The translations under genes and the position numbers were made by a program. A model generated the notes under the pieces. The model saw only the letters and a program-made list of their open reading frames with translations. It was not told the origin of the DNA and did not search any database. Positions 1 through 7,719 of a DNA stretch of 11,034 nt are shown in pieces. The stretch spans positions 1 through 11,034 of the forward strand of contig JADQBV010000123.1 in assembly GCA_016278415.1 (NCBI GenBank). The letters are read 5' to 3'. This stretch comes from Halanaerobiales bacterium (GTDB taxonomy: Bacteria > Bacillota_F > Halanaerobiia > Halanaerobiales > DTU029). Numbering within the stretch: the stretch's first letter is position 1; the number at the start of each line of letters is the position of its first letter.

Positions 1-2
1 CA

Positions 3-56
3 CTAGGTGAAGCAGCACAGTATGCTGGTAAGGATGCTTTTTATAACTTGAAGTAA
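3..56 (+). CDS. C-terminal end of an upstream gene (partial)
   Basis: An open frame enters from the left edge and ends at a TAA at 54-56, giving the tail LGEAAQYAGKDAFYNLK. The other two forward frames hit stops at once, and an intrinsic terminator follows about 120 bases later, so this is probably the true end of a gene. Seventeen residues are too few to identify the family, and I do not recognise it. Confidence 0.6.
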   Translation, partial: LGEAAQYAGKDAFYNLK

Positions 57-103
57 AATTGATTTAAATTAATGAAAAGATTAAATAAAAACATATAACT
101 TAT

Positions 104-142
104 GGGCTTGGCACATTTGTTAGCCCTAGCTTTTTTGCCAAG
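104..142 (+). other. Possible pseudoknot or alternative hairpins in the 3' leader
   Basis: GGGCT (104-108) can pair with AGCCC (122-126), and that hairpin is followed by TAGC and six T (131-136), like a weak terminator. CTTGGCA (107-113) can instead pair with TGCCAAG (136-142). The two helices interleave: TGGCA 109-113 with TGCCA 136-140 can coexist with the first stem only as an H-type pseudoknot with almost no first loop; otherwise the two are mutually exclusive. It may simply be a first terminator for the upstream gene, ahead of the stronger one at 174-210. Confidence 0.35.
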
Positions 143-173
143 TAAAAGCTGAATTAAATATAATTAAGTACTT

Positions 174-210
174 AGACCCTTGAGAGGTAAATTCTTTCTC
201 GGGTCTTTTT
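174..210 (+). terminator. Intrinsic terminator
   Basis: AGACCC (174-179) pairs with GGGTCT (201-206). After a two-base bulge the helix continues as GAGAG (182-186) with TTCTC (196-200), closed by one G-T pair, and the T run 206-210 follows directly. It separates the upstream gene ending at 56 from the exopolysaccharide operon starting at 331. Confidence 0.75.
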
Positions 211-261
211 CACATTTAAGAGATAAAATAAACCATAAAAGCAAGACAAGCAGTAATAATA

Positions 262-267
262 TATAAT
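262..267 (+). promoter_or_regulatory. Candidate -10 box of the exopolysaccharide operon promoter
   Basis: A perfect TATAAT lies 64 bases before the GTG start at 331 and after the terminator at 174-210, where the operon promoter must be. There is no convincing -35 at 16-18 bases: the nearest likeness, AAGACA at 243-248, is too close. An alternative is TTTACA (271-276) with a poor TAAGAA (294-299) 17 bases downstream. In a region this rich in A and T, chance TATAAT boxes are common. I see no c-di-GMP riboswitch here. Confidence 0.25.
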
Positions 268-330
268 TCGTTTACATATAAATTAAAGGAAATTAAGAAT
301 TAATAAAATTAAAGAGGAAGGTTCTAAAAA

Positions 331-1485
331 GTGCTAAACACTAAATTAGCAAAAATTATCATCATTTTTGTAGTAGTATTACTTATCATAATAATAGGAA
401 GCAAATTAATATTTTATTTGAGGGACAAGGGACGGGCTAGTAATACTTTAGAAGAGATAGAATATAGAAAGAATTTAGCTTATAAATTTATTCAAGACAA
501 AATGACTTTACCATCTGGTGGGATCTATACTAATTTTATAACTAATAAGACATATGAATTTGGTATACAAGGTAATGATATTTTATTAGAGAATGTAGCA
601 CTAATGATGGCATATGCTATCATTGAACAGAATTTATCCTTGTTTGAAAAGCAGTTTAAATATTTAACAGAATATATGATAACAGATACTGGTTTTATTC
701 CTTGGTATGTACAAGTTGATGGAAATCTGAAAATTTATTCTACTTCTACCTTAGATGATATAAGAATAGTCAAGCAGTTAATAAAAGCCTTCGAATTATG
801 GGGAATGAAAGAGCATATTATAACGGCTGCAGACATTATAGGAAATATCTATAAATATGATACAAATAATTTTCACTTAACAAATTACTATAATTGGGAT
901 GAAAAAAGAAAGAGTAATAGGATTGAGTTATCATATATAGATATTAGTGCCTTGGAACTGTTTTCAAAAGTCAATAGTAATTTTACAGCTATAAAAAATA
1001 ATGGGGAAAAGATTATAAAGAGGGGAACTTGCAGGGATTTCCCTTTTTATAGACAGGCTTATAATTATAGTAGTAAAGACTATGAACAAAATGATGAAGT
1101 AAATATAATTAACCTTCTTTTAACTACCCTTAATGATGCTAAATTTAGTGATAACCAGAGAAATGTACTTAAATGGATAAAAAGTGAGTTAGAAAACAAT
1201 AATATGATATTTGGAAAATATAACTACTACTCAGCTTATCAAACAGTAGATTATGAGTCAATACCGGGCTATGCTATGGCTTTAAGATTAGCCTTACAGG
1301 AAAATGATCTAGAGTTGGTAGATAGACTTATAAATAAATTGTTATCATTTCAGGATTTAGATATTACTTCCCCTACATATGGTGGGTTTGTGTTTAAATC
1401 AGGGGGGGGATCGTATTCATTTGACAACCTACAGGCAATAATTTCTTTATCATTGTATGTAAAAAGAGTAAAGGGGAATGACTGA
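331..1485 (+). CDS. Membrane-anchored GH8-like glycoside hydrolase of exopolysaccharide operon
   Basis: Likely an extracytoplasmic glycosidase that trims or releases the polymer made by the downstream synthase. The 384-residue protein has one N-terminal membrane segment (about 8-29), then a domain with weak likeness to glycoside hydrolase family 8 (the BcsZ/endoglucanase type). Glu87 in LLENVALMMAYA sits where GH8 enzymes have the catalytic acid motif SE-x-x-GYGM. STLDDIRIV (138-146) recalls the conserved Asp-rich DxDLDIA segment, and ELSYIDISAL (199-208) the LSYF motif. The start is GTG, chosen because GAGGAAGG (314-321) lies nine bases upstream. It is the first gene of the operon, and its TGA overlaps the ATG of the next gene by one base. 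A run of eight G (1402-1409) encodes SGGGS near the C terminus. Other alpha/alpha-barrel families remain possible; the GH8 assignment is by motif resemblance only. Confidence 0.65.
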   Translation: MLNTKLAKIIIIFVVVLLIIIIGSKLIFYLRDKGRASNTLEEIEYRKNLAYKFIQDKMTLPSGGIYTNFITNKTYEFGIQGNDILLENVALMMAYAIIEQNLSLFEKQFKYLTEYMITDTGFIPWYVQVDGNLKIYSTSTLDDIRIVKQLIKAFELWGMKEHIITAADIIGNIYKYDTNNFHLTNYYNWDEKRKSNRIELSYIDISALELFSKVNSNFTAIKNNGEKIIKRGTCRDFPFYRQAYNYSSKDYEQNDEVNIINLLLTTLNDAKFSDNQRNVLKWIKSELENNNMIFGKYNYYSAYQTVDYESIPGYAMALRLALQENDLELVDRLINKLLSFQDLDITSPTYGGFVFKSGGGSYSFDNLQAIISLSLYVKRVKGND

Positions 1486-2315
1486 TGAAAGATTGTCAAA
1501 ACATTAATATTAATCTTATAGGTATTTTAATGGTTTTTTTACTTATTGTCACACTTATATATATGTACAACTCTTCTTTAGATTTAATTCATTATATCCT
1601 ATTTGCGGTTAATATTATTTTGATCATTGTTACTTTAATTCTTGGTCTATTTAAAGGCCTATTAATAGGAATTCTAATGTTATTATGCTATGGTGTATGG
1701 TTACTTTATTCAATAAATATAAGAGATTTTAATAATCATGCTGACATACAATATTTATCCTGGTTTCTAATATTTCCATTAAGTATATATTTATCTGCTA
1801 ATATTACACTTTTAAATAATAATATAAATAAAGCTATAGATGAGGAATATCTTGGTTTTGATAGTGAGACGGATTTATATAACCTGAGGACTTTTTATAG
1901 GAAAACAAATGAAGAAATTGCTAGAGCAGAGAATGATCAAGGAAAATTATATATGGCTATAATAAAGATGAAATATTTTAATGAATTAACTCATATATAT
2001 GGTAATAAAGCAAGGGGACAAGTCCTTTTAGAAATACGAGATAGTATTATAAGTAATACTAAAGAGTATGAATTTAAGGCTAGAATTAGCCAGGGGTCAT
2101 TTGCAATAATAATACCTGCTGTCGATGAAGATTTGAAAGATATAAAAAAAAGACTAAATAAATTCTTTAAAAAAATAAATATTTGTCTCAAATCATCATC
2201 TAATAAGCGAATACAAATAGAAACACAAATAGGAGTAGGAGAATATATAGATGGAGAGAATGCCCAAGATTTTAAGCATAGAGTTGAAAATGAGCTGCAA
2301 TATGATGTTTCTTAA
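1485..2315 (+). CDS. Membrane protein with degenerate GGDEF domain
   Basis: Probably a regulator rather than a diguanylate cyclase. Of its 276 residues, the first ~110 form about four membrane segments (roughly 8-27, 33-50, 53-76, 91-110). The rest aligns with a GGDEF domain: DLYNLRTFY (130-138) corresponds to DxLTGLxNRR, KYFNELTHIYGNKARGQVLL (163-182) to DxFKxINDxxGHxxGDxVL, and ARISQGSFAIIIP (199-211) to the ARxGGDEFAII signature. The signature itself reads SQGSF (202-206), so the catalytic acidic residue is lost. The inhibitory-site position that is usually RxxD reads KEYE (193-196), a conservative change at both ends. Degenerate GGDEF proteins act as c-di-GMP receptors for exopolysaccharide in PelD and, as I recall, Listeria PssE; whether this one still binds is uncertain. 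It overlaps both neighbours, by 1 and 65 bases. Confidence 0.8.
   Translation: MKDCQNININLIGILMVFLLIVTLIYMYNSSLDLIHYILFAVNIILIIVTLILGLFKGLLIGILMLLCYGVWLLYSINIRDFNNHADIQYLSWFLIFPLSIYLSANITLLNNNINKAIDEEYLGFDSETDLYNLRTFYRKTNEEIARAENDQGKLYMAIIKMKYFNELTHIYGNKARGQVLLEIRDSIISNTKEYEFKARISQGSFAIIIPAVDEDLKDIKKRLNKFFKKINICLKSSSNKRIQIETQIGVGEYIDGENAQDFKHRVENELQYDVS
2231..2241 (+). promoter_or_regulatory. Ribosome binding site inside the GGDEF gene that sets the next start
   Basis: AGGAGTAGGAG, within the coding sequence of the upstream gene, lies nine bases before ATG 2251. It is much stronger than anything before the later in-frame ATGs at 2290, 2302 and 2305, so it favours the long start and a 65-base gene overlap. 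Confidence 0.5.
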
Positions 2316-3963
2316 AATATTAGTGCAAGGATTAGTTTTAACAATTCTTCTATCAACCCCGATATATTCTAATGATATACCTTTAAAAGATGTATTAATT
2401 ATCTATGACTCTCCAAATGTATTAAATTCTAAGGAAACAAATCAAAAAACTGATTTTTCATTTCTGTTATCACAACAACTTGGTCATTTTAATACAAAGG
2501 TTATTAGGATGAAAGAAGATGAATATAAAAAAGGTATGATAGAGCAATATGATTATATTTTTTACCTTTCTTTAAGGGAAGATAAAGAAGCTAATAAGAA
2601 TTTATTAAATGACTTGTTATATACCAATAAAAATATTGTTTGGTATGGAGAAAATGCTGATGAGTTAATTGAAGCGAGGGGAAATATCCCCTTGGAGTAT
2701 CATGGAAGTTCATATCATTACAAACAAGTAAAATACAAGAATAAAGACATGACTATCTCAGGATTTACTGGGAAAAATATTTTAATTGAACCTGTGAATG
2801 GTTCAATTAAGACATATGGAAGTGTTAGTAATGGGATGGATGAATATCCGTTGATAATAAATTATAATAATTATTGGTTTATGACAGGACTGGATACTTA
2901 TAATTTAAAATATTTAGTTTTTAGTGATGTCCTACATGAGATTTTAGTTGAAAATCACCATTGTGAAAAAAAAGTATATCTCAGAATAGAGGATATTCAT
3001 TCAAGGCGTTCACCTGGGAATATAAAGAAGATAGCTAATTATTTGAAAAGTCAGGACATACCTTTTATGGCTGTAGTTATTCCTGTTTATATTGATCCTA
3101 AGGGTAATCAGGAATATCCCTTAGGTTCAGAAAAGAAAATAATTGATTCATTAAAGTATATGGTAGAGAAGGGTGGAACCATTGTACAACATGGATATAC
3201 ACATCAATATTATCAAAGTACTACTGGTGAAGGATTCGAATTTTGGGATATTAAAAAGGATAAGCCGTTAAATCTGGATTATCAAAAATATATTTTAGAC
3301 AGGGTTGTAAAAGGATTAACTATTTTTCTTGAAAATGATTTATATCCACTTGCATTTATTTCCCCTCATTATGCAATGGCACAGCAAGGTTATCAAGAGC
3401 TTAAACAATACTATTCAACTATTGTAGGTGAGATTCAAACTTCAGATAGGAGGTTTAATTCATCATCATTCCCTTATATTAGTAAAAATACAGACTTTTT
3501 TAATATATTGATACCCGAGTCTTTAGGTTATGTTGCTATTAATGAGGAGGATAGTTCTATAACTGACATATTAATAAAAGCTGAAGAACTATCTATACTA
3601 AGGGATGTTCAAACAGGAGTCTTTTTCCATCCATTTATTGATATAAATTATTTAACTAAGATTATAGAGGGCCTCAGAGAAAGGGGATATACATTTGGAG
3701 ATTTAAGAGATATAGAAAATTGGGTAAAAGTTGGCGATTATGAAATAAAGAATTATAAAGGTATTATTCATAGTAATATGCCCCCACTAAATAATAATAA
3801 TGAATTTAACTTAAATAACTACATTGAAAAGTCTGTAAATATATTCACATTATCCCTATCTATTACAGTGTTTATTGTAATTATATTATTAGTTAAAAAG
3901 TACTATCATCTTAAGATTAAATATAAGAGAACTCTTTTTGAGGAGGAAGAAGATAAATGTTAA
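2251..3963 (+). CDS. Secreted, membrane-anchored DUF2334 protein (polysaccharide deacetylase superfamily)
   Basis: Likely modifies the exopolysaccharide outside the membrane, probably by deacetylation. In the 570-residue form a hydrophobic signal segment (20-40, ending STPIYSND) is followed by an alpha/beta domain (about 46-235) resembling a class-I amidotransferase-like fold. The DUF2334 domain (about 240-490) follows, then a single C-terminal membrane segment (about 530-548) and a basic tail. Catalytic-type motifs are RIED (245-248), HGYTH (314-318), SPH (371-373) and FHPF (459-462). Asp248, His314 and His318 match the metal triad of NodB-type deacetylases, with Glu247 where the base Asp usually is. 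ATG 2251 has the best ribosome site, but starts at 2290, 2302 or 2305 would give a more usual signal peptide. It overlaps the glycosyltransferase gene by seven bases. The specific substrate is unknown. Confidence 0.8.
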   Translation: MERMPKILSIELKMSCNMMFLKILVQGLVLTILLSTPIYSNDIPLKDVLIIYDSPNVLNSKETNQKTDFSFLLSQQLGHFNTKVIRMKEDEYKKGMIEQYDYIFYLSLREDKEANKNLLNDLLYTNKNIVWYGENADELIEARGNIPLEYHGSSYHYKQVKYKNKDMTISGFTGKNILIEPVNGSIKTYGSVSNGMDEYPLIINYNNYWFMTGLDTYNLKYLVFSDVLHEILVENHHCEKKVYLRIEDIHSRRSPGNIKKIANYLKSQDIPFMAVVIPVYIDPKGNQEYPLGSEKKIIDSLKYMVEKGGTIVQHGYTHQYYQSTTGEGFEFWDIKKDKPLNLDYQKYILDRVVKGLTIFLENDLYPLAFISPHYAMAQQGYQELKQYYSTIVGEIQTSDRRFNSSSFPYISKNTDFFNILIPESLGYVAINEEDSSITDILIKAEELSILRDVQTGVFFHPFIDINYLTKIIEGLRERGYTFGDLRDIENWVKVGDYEIKNYKGIIHSNMPPLNNNNEFNLNNYIEKSVNIFTLSLSITVFIVIILLVKKYYHLKIKYKRTLFEEEEDKC

Positions 3964-5204
3964 ATATTCTTTTTATATATTCATTAATTTCTATATGGTT
4001 AATCTTGATATATCATATAGTACTGGCTTTTGCTGGTTATCAGTATAGAGATGAAGTAAATGAATATTCTGGGAAATTTGATGTTTTACATAAAACCCCT
4101 TTTGTTTCAATAATTGTACCTGCACATAATGAAGAAAAAGTAATTGAACAAACTGTTAAAGCAATTCTCAATATGGACTACCCCACGGAAAGTTTTGAGC
4201 TAATAGTAGTAAATGATAAATCTACTGATAGAACAGGTGAAATATTATATAGCCTGCAGGAAAATAATCCAGACCTTAAAATAGTAAATGTAAGAAAAGG
4301 TGGGGGAAGGGGTAAATCTGCTGCCCTAAATATAGGGCTAAAGAGGGCACGGGGAGATTATATTGTGGTATATGATGCAGATAATACACCTGAAAAGCTT
4401 GCATTAAAGTACCTTGTTAGTGCAATTACAGAAAATTCAGGGCTTGCCTGTGTTGTTGGTAAATTTAGAACAAGGAATAAATACAAGACAATTTTGACCC
4501 GCTTTATAAATTTAGAAACTCTTGGTTTTCAATGGTTGTCACAAGCAGGGAGATGGAAACTTTTTAAGATATCAACTATACCTGGTACTAATTATATTAT
4601 TAGAAAAAATATCCTAGATACTTTAGGTGGATGGGATGAAAACTCTATAACTGAAGATACTGAATTAAGTATGCGTATCTATCAGCATAAAGGGGTTAAT
4701 AAAATAAAATTTTTTCCATTAGCTATAACTTGGGAACAGGAACCAGAGACATTATCTGTATGGTTTAAACAAAGGACAAGGTGGGTAAAGGGCAATATAC
4801 AAGTTATCAGTAAACTCTTCAGTAAGAATATTTTCAGTTATAATTCGGCAATTATTCTTGATTTAATATATTATTTCAGCCTATACTTTTTGTTTATTAG
4901 TGCAATAATAGTATCAGATAGTATTTTAATTTTGCAGTTATTTGGTTTTGCCAAAGTGACTCTTAGTGGTTATTATATAGCGCTCTGGATATTGGCTTTT
5001 ATTCTTTTCTTGCTAGAAATGATGCTTGCAATAGGGTTGGAAAAAGGGGAAAACAACTATAAAAATCTTCTATTATTGAGTTTAATGTATTTTACATACT
5101 CTCAGTTATGGATAGTGTTAGTCTTAAAGTCTAGTTTTAGCTTATTGCGAGAGAGGATATCTGGTGATTTATCAGTTTATTGGTATAAAACAGAGAGATT
5201 TTAA
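3957..5204 (+). CDS. Processive family-2 glycosyltransferase (exopolysaccharide synthase)
   Basis: Membrane-embedded synthase that joins sugars from a UDP-sugar and threads the chain across the membrane. It has 415 residues: an N-terminal membrane segment (3-26), a GT2 domain (about 48-280) and three further membrane segments (about 298-320, 338-360, 367-390). All hallmark residues are present: Asp87 in VVNDKS, the metal-binding DAD (140-142), the base in TED (232-234), and QRTRW (272-276), the QxxRW acceptor motif of processive enzymes such as BcsA, PgaC/IcaA and hyaluronan synthase. The length is like PgaC/IcaA. There is no PilZ domain, unlike BcsA, so any c-di-GMP control must come from another protein. 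Its partner is presumably the BcsB-like product encoded 18 bases downstream. The BcsB and GH8 company suggests a beta-glucan; the deacetylase suggests an acetylated or amino sugar. Substrate unresolved. GAGGAGG (3940-3946) supports the start. Confidence 0.92.
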   Translation: MLNILFIYSLISIWLILIYHIVLAFAGYQYRDEVNEYSGKFDVLHKTPFVSIIVPAHNEEKVIEQTVKAILNMDYPTESFELIVVNDKSTDRTGEILYSLQENNPDLKIVNVRKGGGRGKSAALNIGLKRARGDYIVVYDADNTPEKLALKYLVSAITENSGLACVVGKFRTRNKYKTILTRFINLETLGFQWLSQAGRWKLFKISTIPGTNYIIRKNILDTLGGWDENSITEDTELSMRIYQHKGVNKIKFFPLAITWEQEPETLSVWFKQRTRWVKGNIQVISKLFSKNIFSYNSAIILDLIYYFSLYFLFISAIIVSDSILILQLFGFAKVTLSGYYIALWILAFILFLLEMMLAIGLEKGENNYKNLLLLSLMYFTYSQLWIVLVLKSSFSLLRERISGDLSVYWYKTERF

Positions 5205-5206
5205 TT

Positions 5207-5216
5207 GAGGAAGGGG
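5207..5216 (+). promoter_or_regulatory. Ribosome binding site deciding the start of the BcsB-like gene
   Basis: GAGGAAGGGG lies six bases before ATG 5223. A TTG at 5205 would extend the frame by six codons, but it would place this sequence inside the gene and leave no ribosome site of its own. ATG 5223 also gives a clean signal peptide. Confidence 0.75.
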
Positions 5217-5222
5217 TTAATA

Positions 5223-7682
5223 ATGTTAAAGCCAAAAGCCGTATATTCTTTTTTGCTAGTATTTTTATTTTTAAATATATACAATCTTAATGCTCAAGAA
5301 GTCCTTTATACTAACCATGTGGGCTTATTCAATAAATTAAGTAATGCAGAAAATATGAAAAAAGCCCTTGAGTACTATGGATTTGAAGTAAATATATCCG
5401 CTACCTCCCCATATAGAGTTACTGTGGGAAGCTATGATAATAGGAATCAAGCATTAAAAATGGAAAAAAGATTAAGTGATTTAAATTTCAATTCCTACAT
5501 TATAGAAATTTGGAAGGAATATATTGAAGTAGAAAATACAAAAAAGAAAGATGAGGATCTAAATAAAGTACAGGATATGAAAACTCTAAAAGAGATGAAA
5601 GAAAAGGAAGAAGAAAATAATAAAAACTACAGTGACGAATTTACTTATATTGAAGTCATGGAAAATGAGAATGTAGAGATTGAGGCTACTGAAGTTGAAA
5701 ATGCTGAAATTGAAGAAAATAACAAGCTAGTTAAGGAAAATACTATCTTTCCTGTAGAGAATGACAGTATGCTAAAAGGTATGTTTGCTAGTCAAACCCT
5801 CTTTTTTTTCTTTAATAAGAACTGGGAAGCAAAAAGTAATAACTATTTAAATTTAAATTTTACTTATTATCAAGCTGAGCTTAAGGAAAAATCCTCACTG
5901 ACAGTTTATTTAAATGAAAAACCGGTACATAATTTTAAATTAAATGAAGAAGAAGTTGATCAGGAAAGTTTGAAGATAGAATTACCAAAAGAAATGATAG
6001 TAAAAGGATTTAATAGTATTAAAATTCTACTTACGAAAATTAATCAAAAATATATAGTAGATGAATCTGATACAACAGATTTATTTATAATCAAGGACAC
6101 AACTGCAATTAGATTAAACTACATAGAACTTAAGGAAAATTTAACTATAAGTGACTACCCTTATCCTTTTCTAAATATAGGGCAAAAAAATCCTATAAAT
6201 AGTGTATTTGTAATACCTGAAAGATTTACAAATTATCACCTGACTTCACTTGCTTATTTAGTCGCAGGTATTGGTAAAAGGGAACCATATGAAGAACTTA
6301 ATATTAAGGTGATTACATCAAATACTCTTGAAGATTATAAAAATCATAATCTAGTATTTGTGGGAAATGATAAAGACTTTAAAGAATTAGCTGTGTTTTC
6401 AGAAACGAAGAATGAGAATAATGTTATTGAGTTACTTCCTTCTCCCTGGGATAAGGAAAGAACTATATTATGGTTAAGGGGTCAAGAAGAAAAAATTATT
6501 GATTTAGTTAGAATTCTCTTTTCTGAGCAAGTTGTTGGACAGATGAAGAGAACGAAGCAGATTATAAATAATTTTGAAAGTCAGTTTAATGATAATAGCT
6601 TATCAGATAAAAATATCACTTTTGAGACATTAGGATATGGCAATGTTAATTTGAGCGGGCGCTATCCATTGAAGGCATTATATAATTATATCTTACCGGC
6701 TGGAAGGAAATTAACAGATAAAGCTTTTTTAAATATAAAATATAGGTATTCACAAACAATTAATTTTGAGGAATCTTCAATTATTATAAAAGTAAATGAT
6801 ATACCTATTGCCAGTAAAAAGTTAAGTAAAGAAGGGGCGAATGGAGATAATATAATTTGTGAATTTCCTGAAGACCTGTTAACTAAGCAAAGTTTTAACA
6901 TAGAAGTTCAATTTCATCTAGGTCAACAAATAGGTGGAGAAAATACATGGGCAGTCATTAGCAATCAAAGTTATCTACAGATGCCACATAATCAAGTGAA
7001 AACTCCAACTCTTGAAAACTATCCATATTTATTCTTTAAAGATGGTACTTTAGAGGATCTAATTATGGTTTTATCAAATCAAACTGATATTTATGATATT
7101 AATATGATGGCTAATATATTTGCCTATATTGGTCGGCTAGCAAATAATATTAGAGATATTCATGTTATTAGAGCACATAGTCTGACAGGTGAGATGAAGG
7201 ATAAAAATATTATATTATTGGGAAGTCCAGCAGATAATCCAATTATTAAACAAATAAATGATACCCTGCCTATTTCTTTTAATCAAGACTTCACTAAACT
7301 TAAGTCAACAAATGAATATTTCTTTCTAGAAGAAGTTGGAGAGGAATCAGGTATAGTTCAAATTATTAATTCAATCTGGAACCCTGAAAAGGTAATTGTA
7401 GTAGCTAGTGCTGCAAACAAACAGTCATTAAGAAATACAGATCTATTATTAAGTAGTCTAAATATCACTCCAAGACTGTCAGGAAAAGCTACTATGATGG
7501 ATAATTTCGGAGAAATATATAGTTTTGCAAGTAAAGATATAGGAGAAGAGTCTATGGTAGTAGATGTTAAAGATAGAGTGCTGATATTAGTCAGGGATAA
7601 TAGGCGTAGTTTAATAATCTTAGGAATAATGTTTGCTTTAATAGTTATTATTTCATCAATTGTTTTTCTAGTTTATAAATAA
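5223..7682 (+). CDS. SPOR-domain / BcsB-like exopolysaccharide synthase subunit
   Basis: Probable extracytoplasmic partner of the glycosyltransferase, guiding the emerging chain as BcsB does for BcsA. From ATG 5223 it has 819 residues. A signal peptide (1-25, ending NLNAQ, no lipobox) is followed by a SPOR-like domain (about 28-97; VGLFNKLSNAENMKKALE, then YRVTVGSYDNRNQALKMEKR) and an acidic, Glu-rich linker (98-175). The BcsB-like region (about 185-790) has two beta-rich modules (about 190-300 and 465-590), each followed by a Rossmann-like module (about 308-435 and 597-745). This duplicated layout matches BcsB; the phrases SDYPYPFLNIG (310) and ENYPYLFFKDG (598) mark equivalent points. A C-terminal membrane helix (about 796-818) anchors it. 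SPOR domains bind peptidoglycan lacking stem peptides, so the fusion would tether the synthase to the wall. The BcsB call rests on architecture and context; sequence likeness is low, as usual in this family. Confidence 0.8.
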   Translation: MLKPKAVYSFLLVFLFLNIYNLNAQEVLYTNHVGLFNKLSNAENMKKALEYYGFEVNISATSPYRVTVGSYDNRNQALKMEKRLSDLNFNSYIIEIWKEYIEVENTKKKDEDLNKVQDMKTLKEMKEKEEENNKNYSDEFTYIEVMENENVEIEATEVENAEIEENNKLVKENTIFPVENDSMLKGMFASQTLFFFFNKNWEAKSNNYLNLNFTYYQAELKEKSSLTVYLNEKPVHNFKLNEEEVDQESLKIELPKEMIVKGFNSIKILLTKINQKYIVDESDTTDLFIIKDTTAIRLNYIELKENLTISDYPYPFLNIGQKNPINSVFVIPERFTNYHLTSLAYLVAGIGKREPYEELNIKVITSNTLEDYKNHNLVFVGNDKDFKELAVFSETKNENNVIELLPSPWDKERTILWLRGQEEKIIDLVRILFSEQVVGQMKRTKQIINNFESQFNDNSLSDKNITFETLGYGNVNLSGRYPLKALYNYILPAGRKLTDKAFLNIKYRYSQTINFEESSIIIKVNDIPIASKKLSKEGANGDNIICEFPEDLLTKQSFNIEVQFHLGQQIGGENTWAVISNQSYLQMPHNQVKTPTLENYPYLFFKDGTLEDLIMVLSNQTDIYDINMMANIFAYIGRLANNIRDIHVIRAHSLTGEMKDKNIILLGSPADNPIIKQINDTLPISFNQDFTKLKSTNEYFFLEEVGEESGIVQIINSIWNPEKVIVVASAANKQSLRNTDLLLSSLNITPRLSGKATMMDNFGEIYSFASKDIGEESMVVDVKDRVLILVRDNRRSLIILGIMFALIVIISSIVFLVYK

Positions 7683-7719
7683 CTAGGGAAAAAATATTTT
7701 TTGAAGGAGTCAGGCGAAA

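Noticed and set aside
211..330. c-di-GMP riboswitch in the operon leader
   Set aside because: Expected for a c-di-GMP-linked operon, but the conserved core bases and paired stems of GEMM-type riboswitches are not present.
1991..2191. Antisense open frame of 66 codons inside the GGDEF gene
   Set aside because: Shadow of a well-supported gene on the + strand, with no ribosome site or recognisable domain.
5205..5222. TTG start six codons upstream for the BcsB-like gene
   Set aside because: It would absorb the ribosome site GAGGAAGGGG and has none of its own; ATG 5223 fits better.
5802..5809. T8 run in the BcsB-like gene (and another at 7951-7958) as phase-variation tracts
   Set aside because: Such runs are expected in DNA this AT-rich, unlike the G8 run at 1402-1409.
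6686..6901. Antisense open frame of 71 codons inside the BcsB-like gene
   Set aside because: Complement of a real coding region; no independent support.
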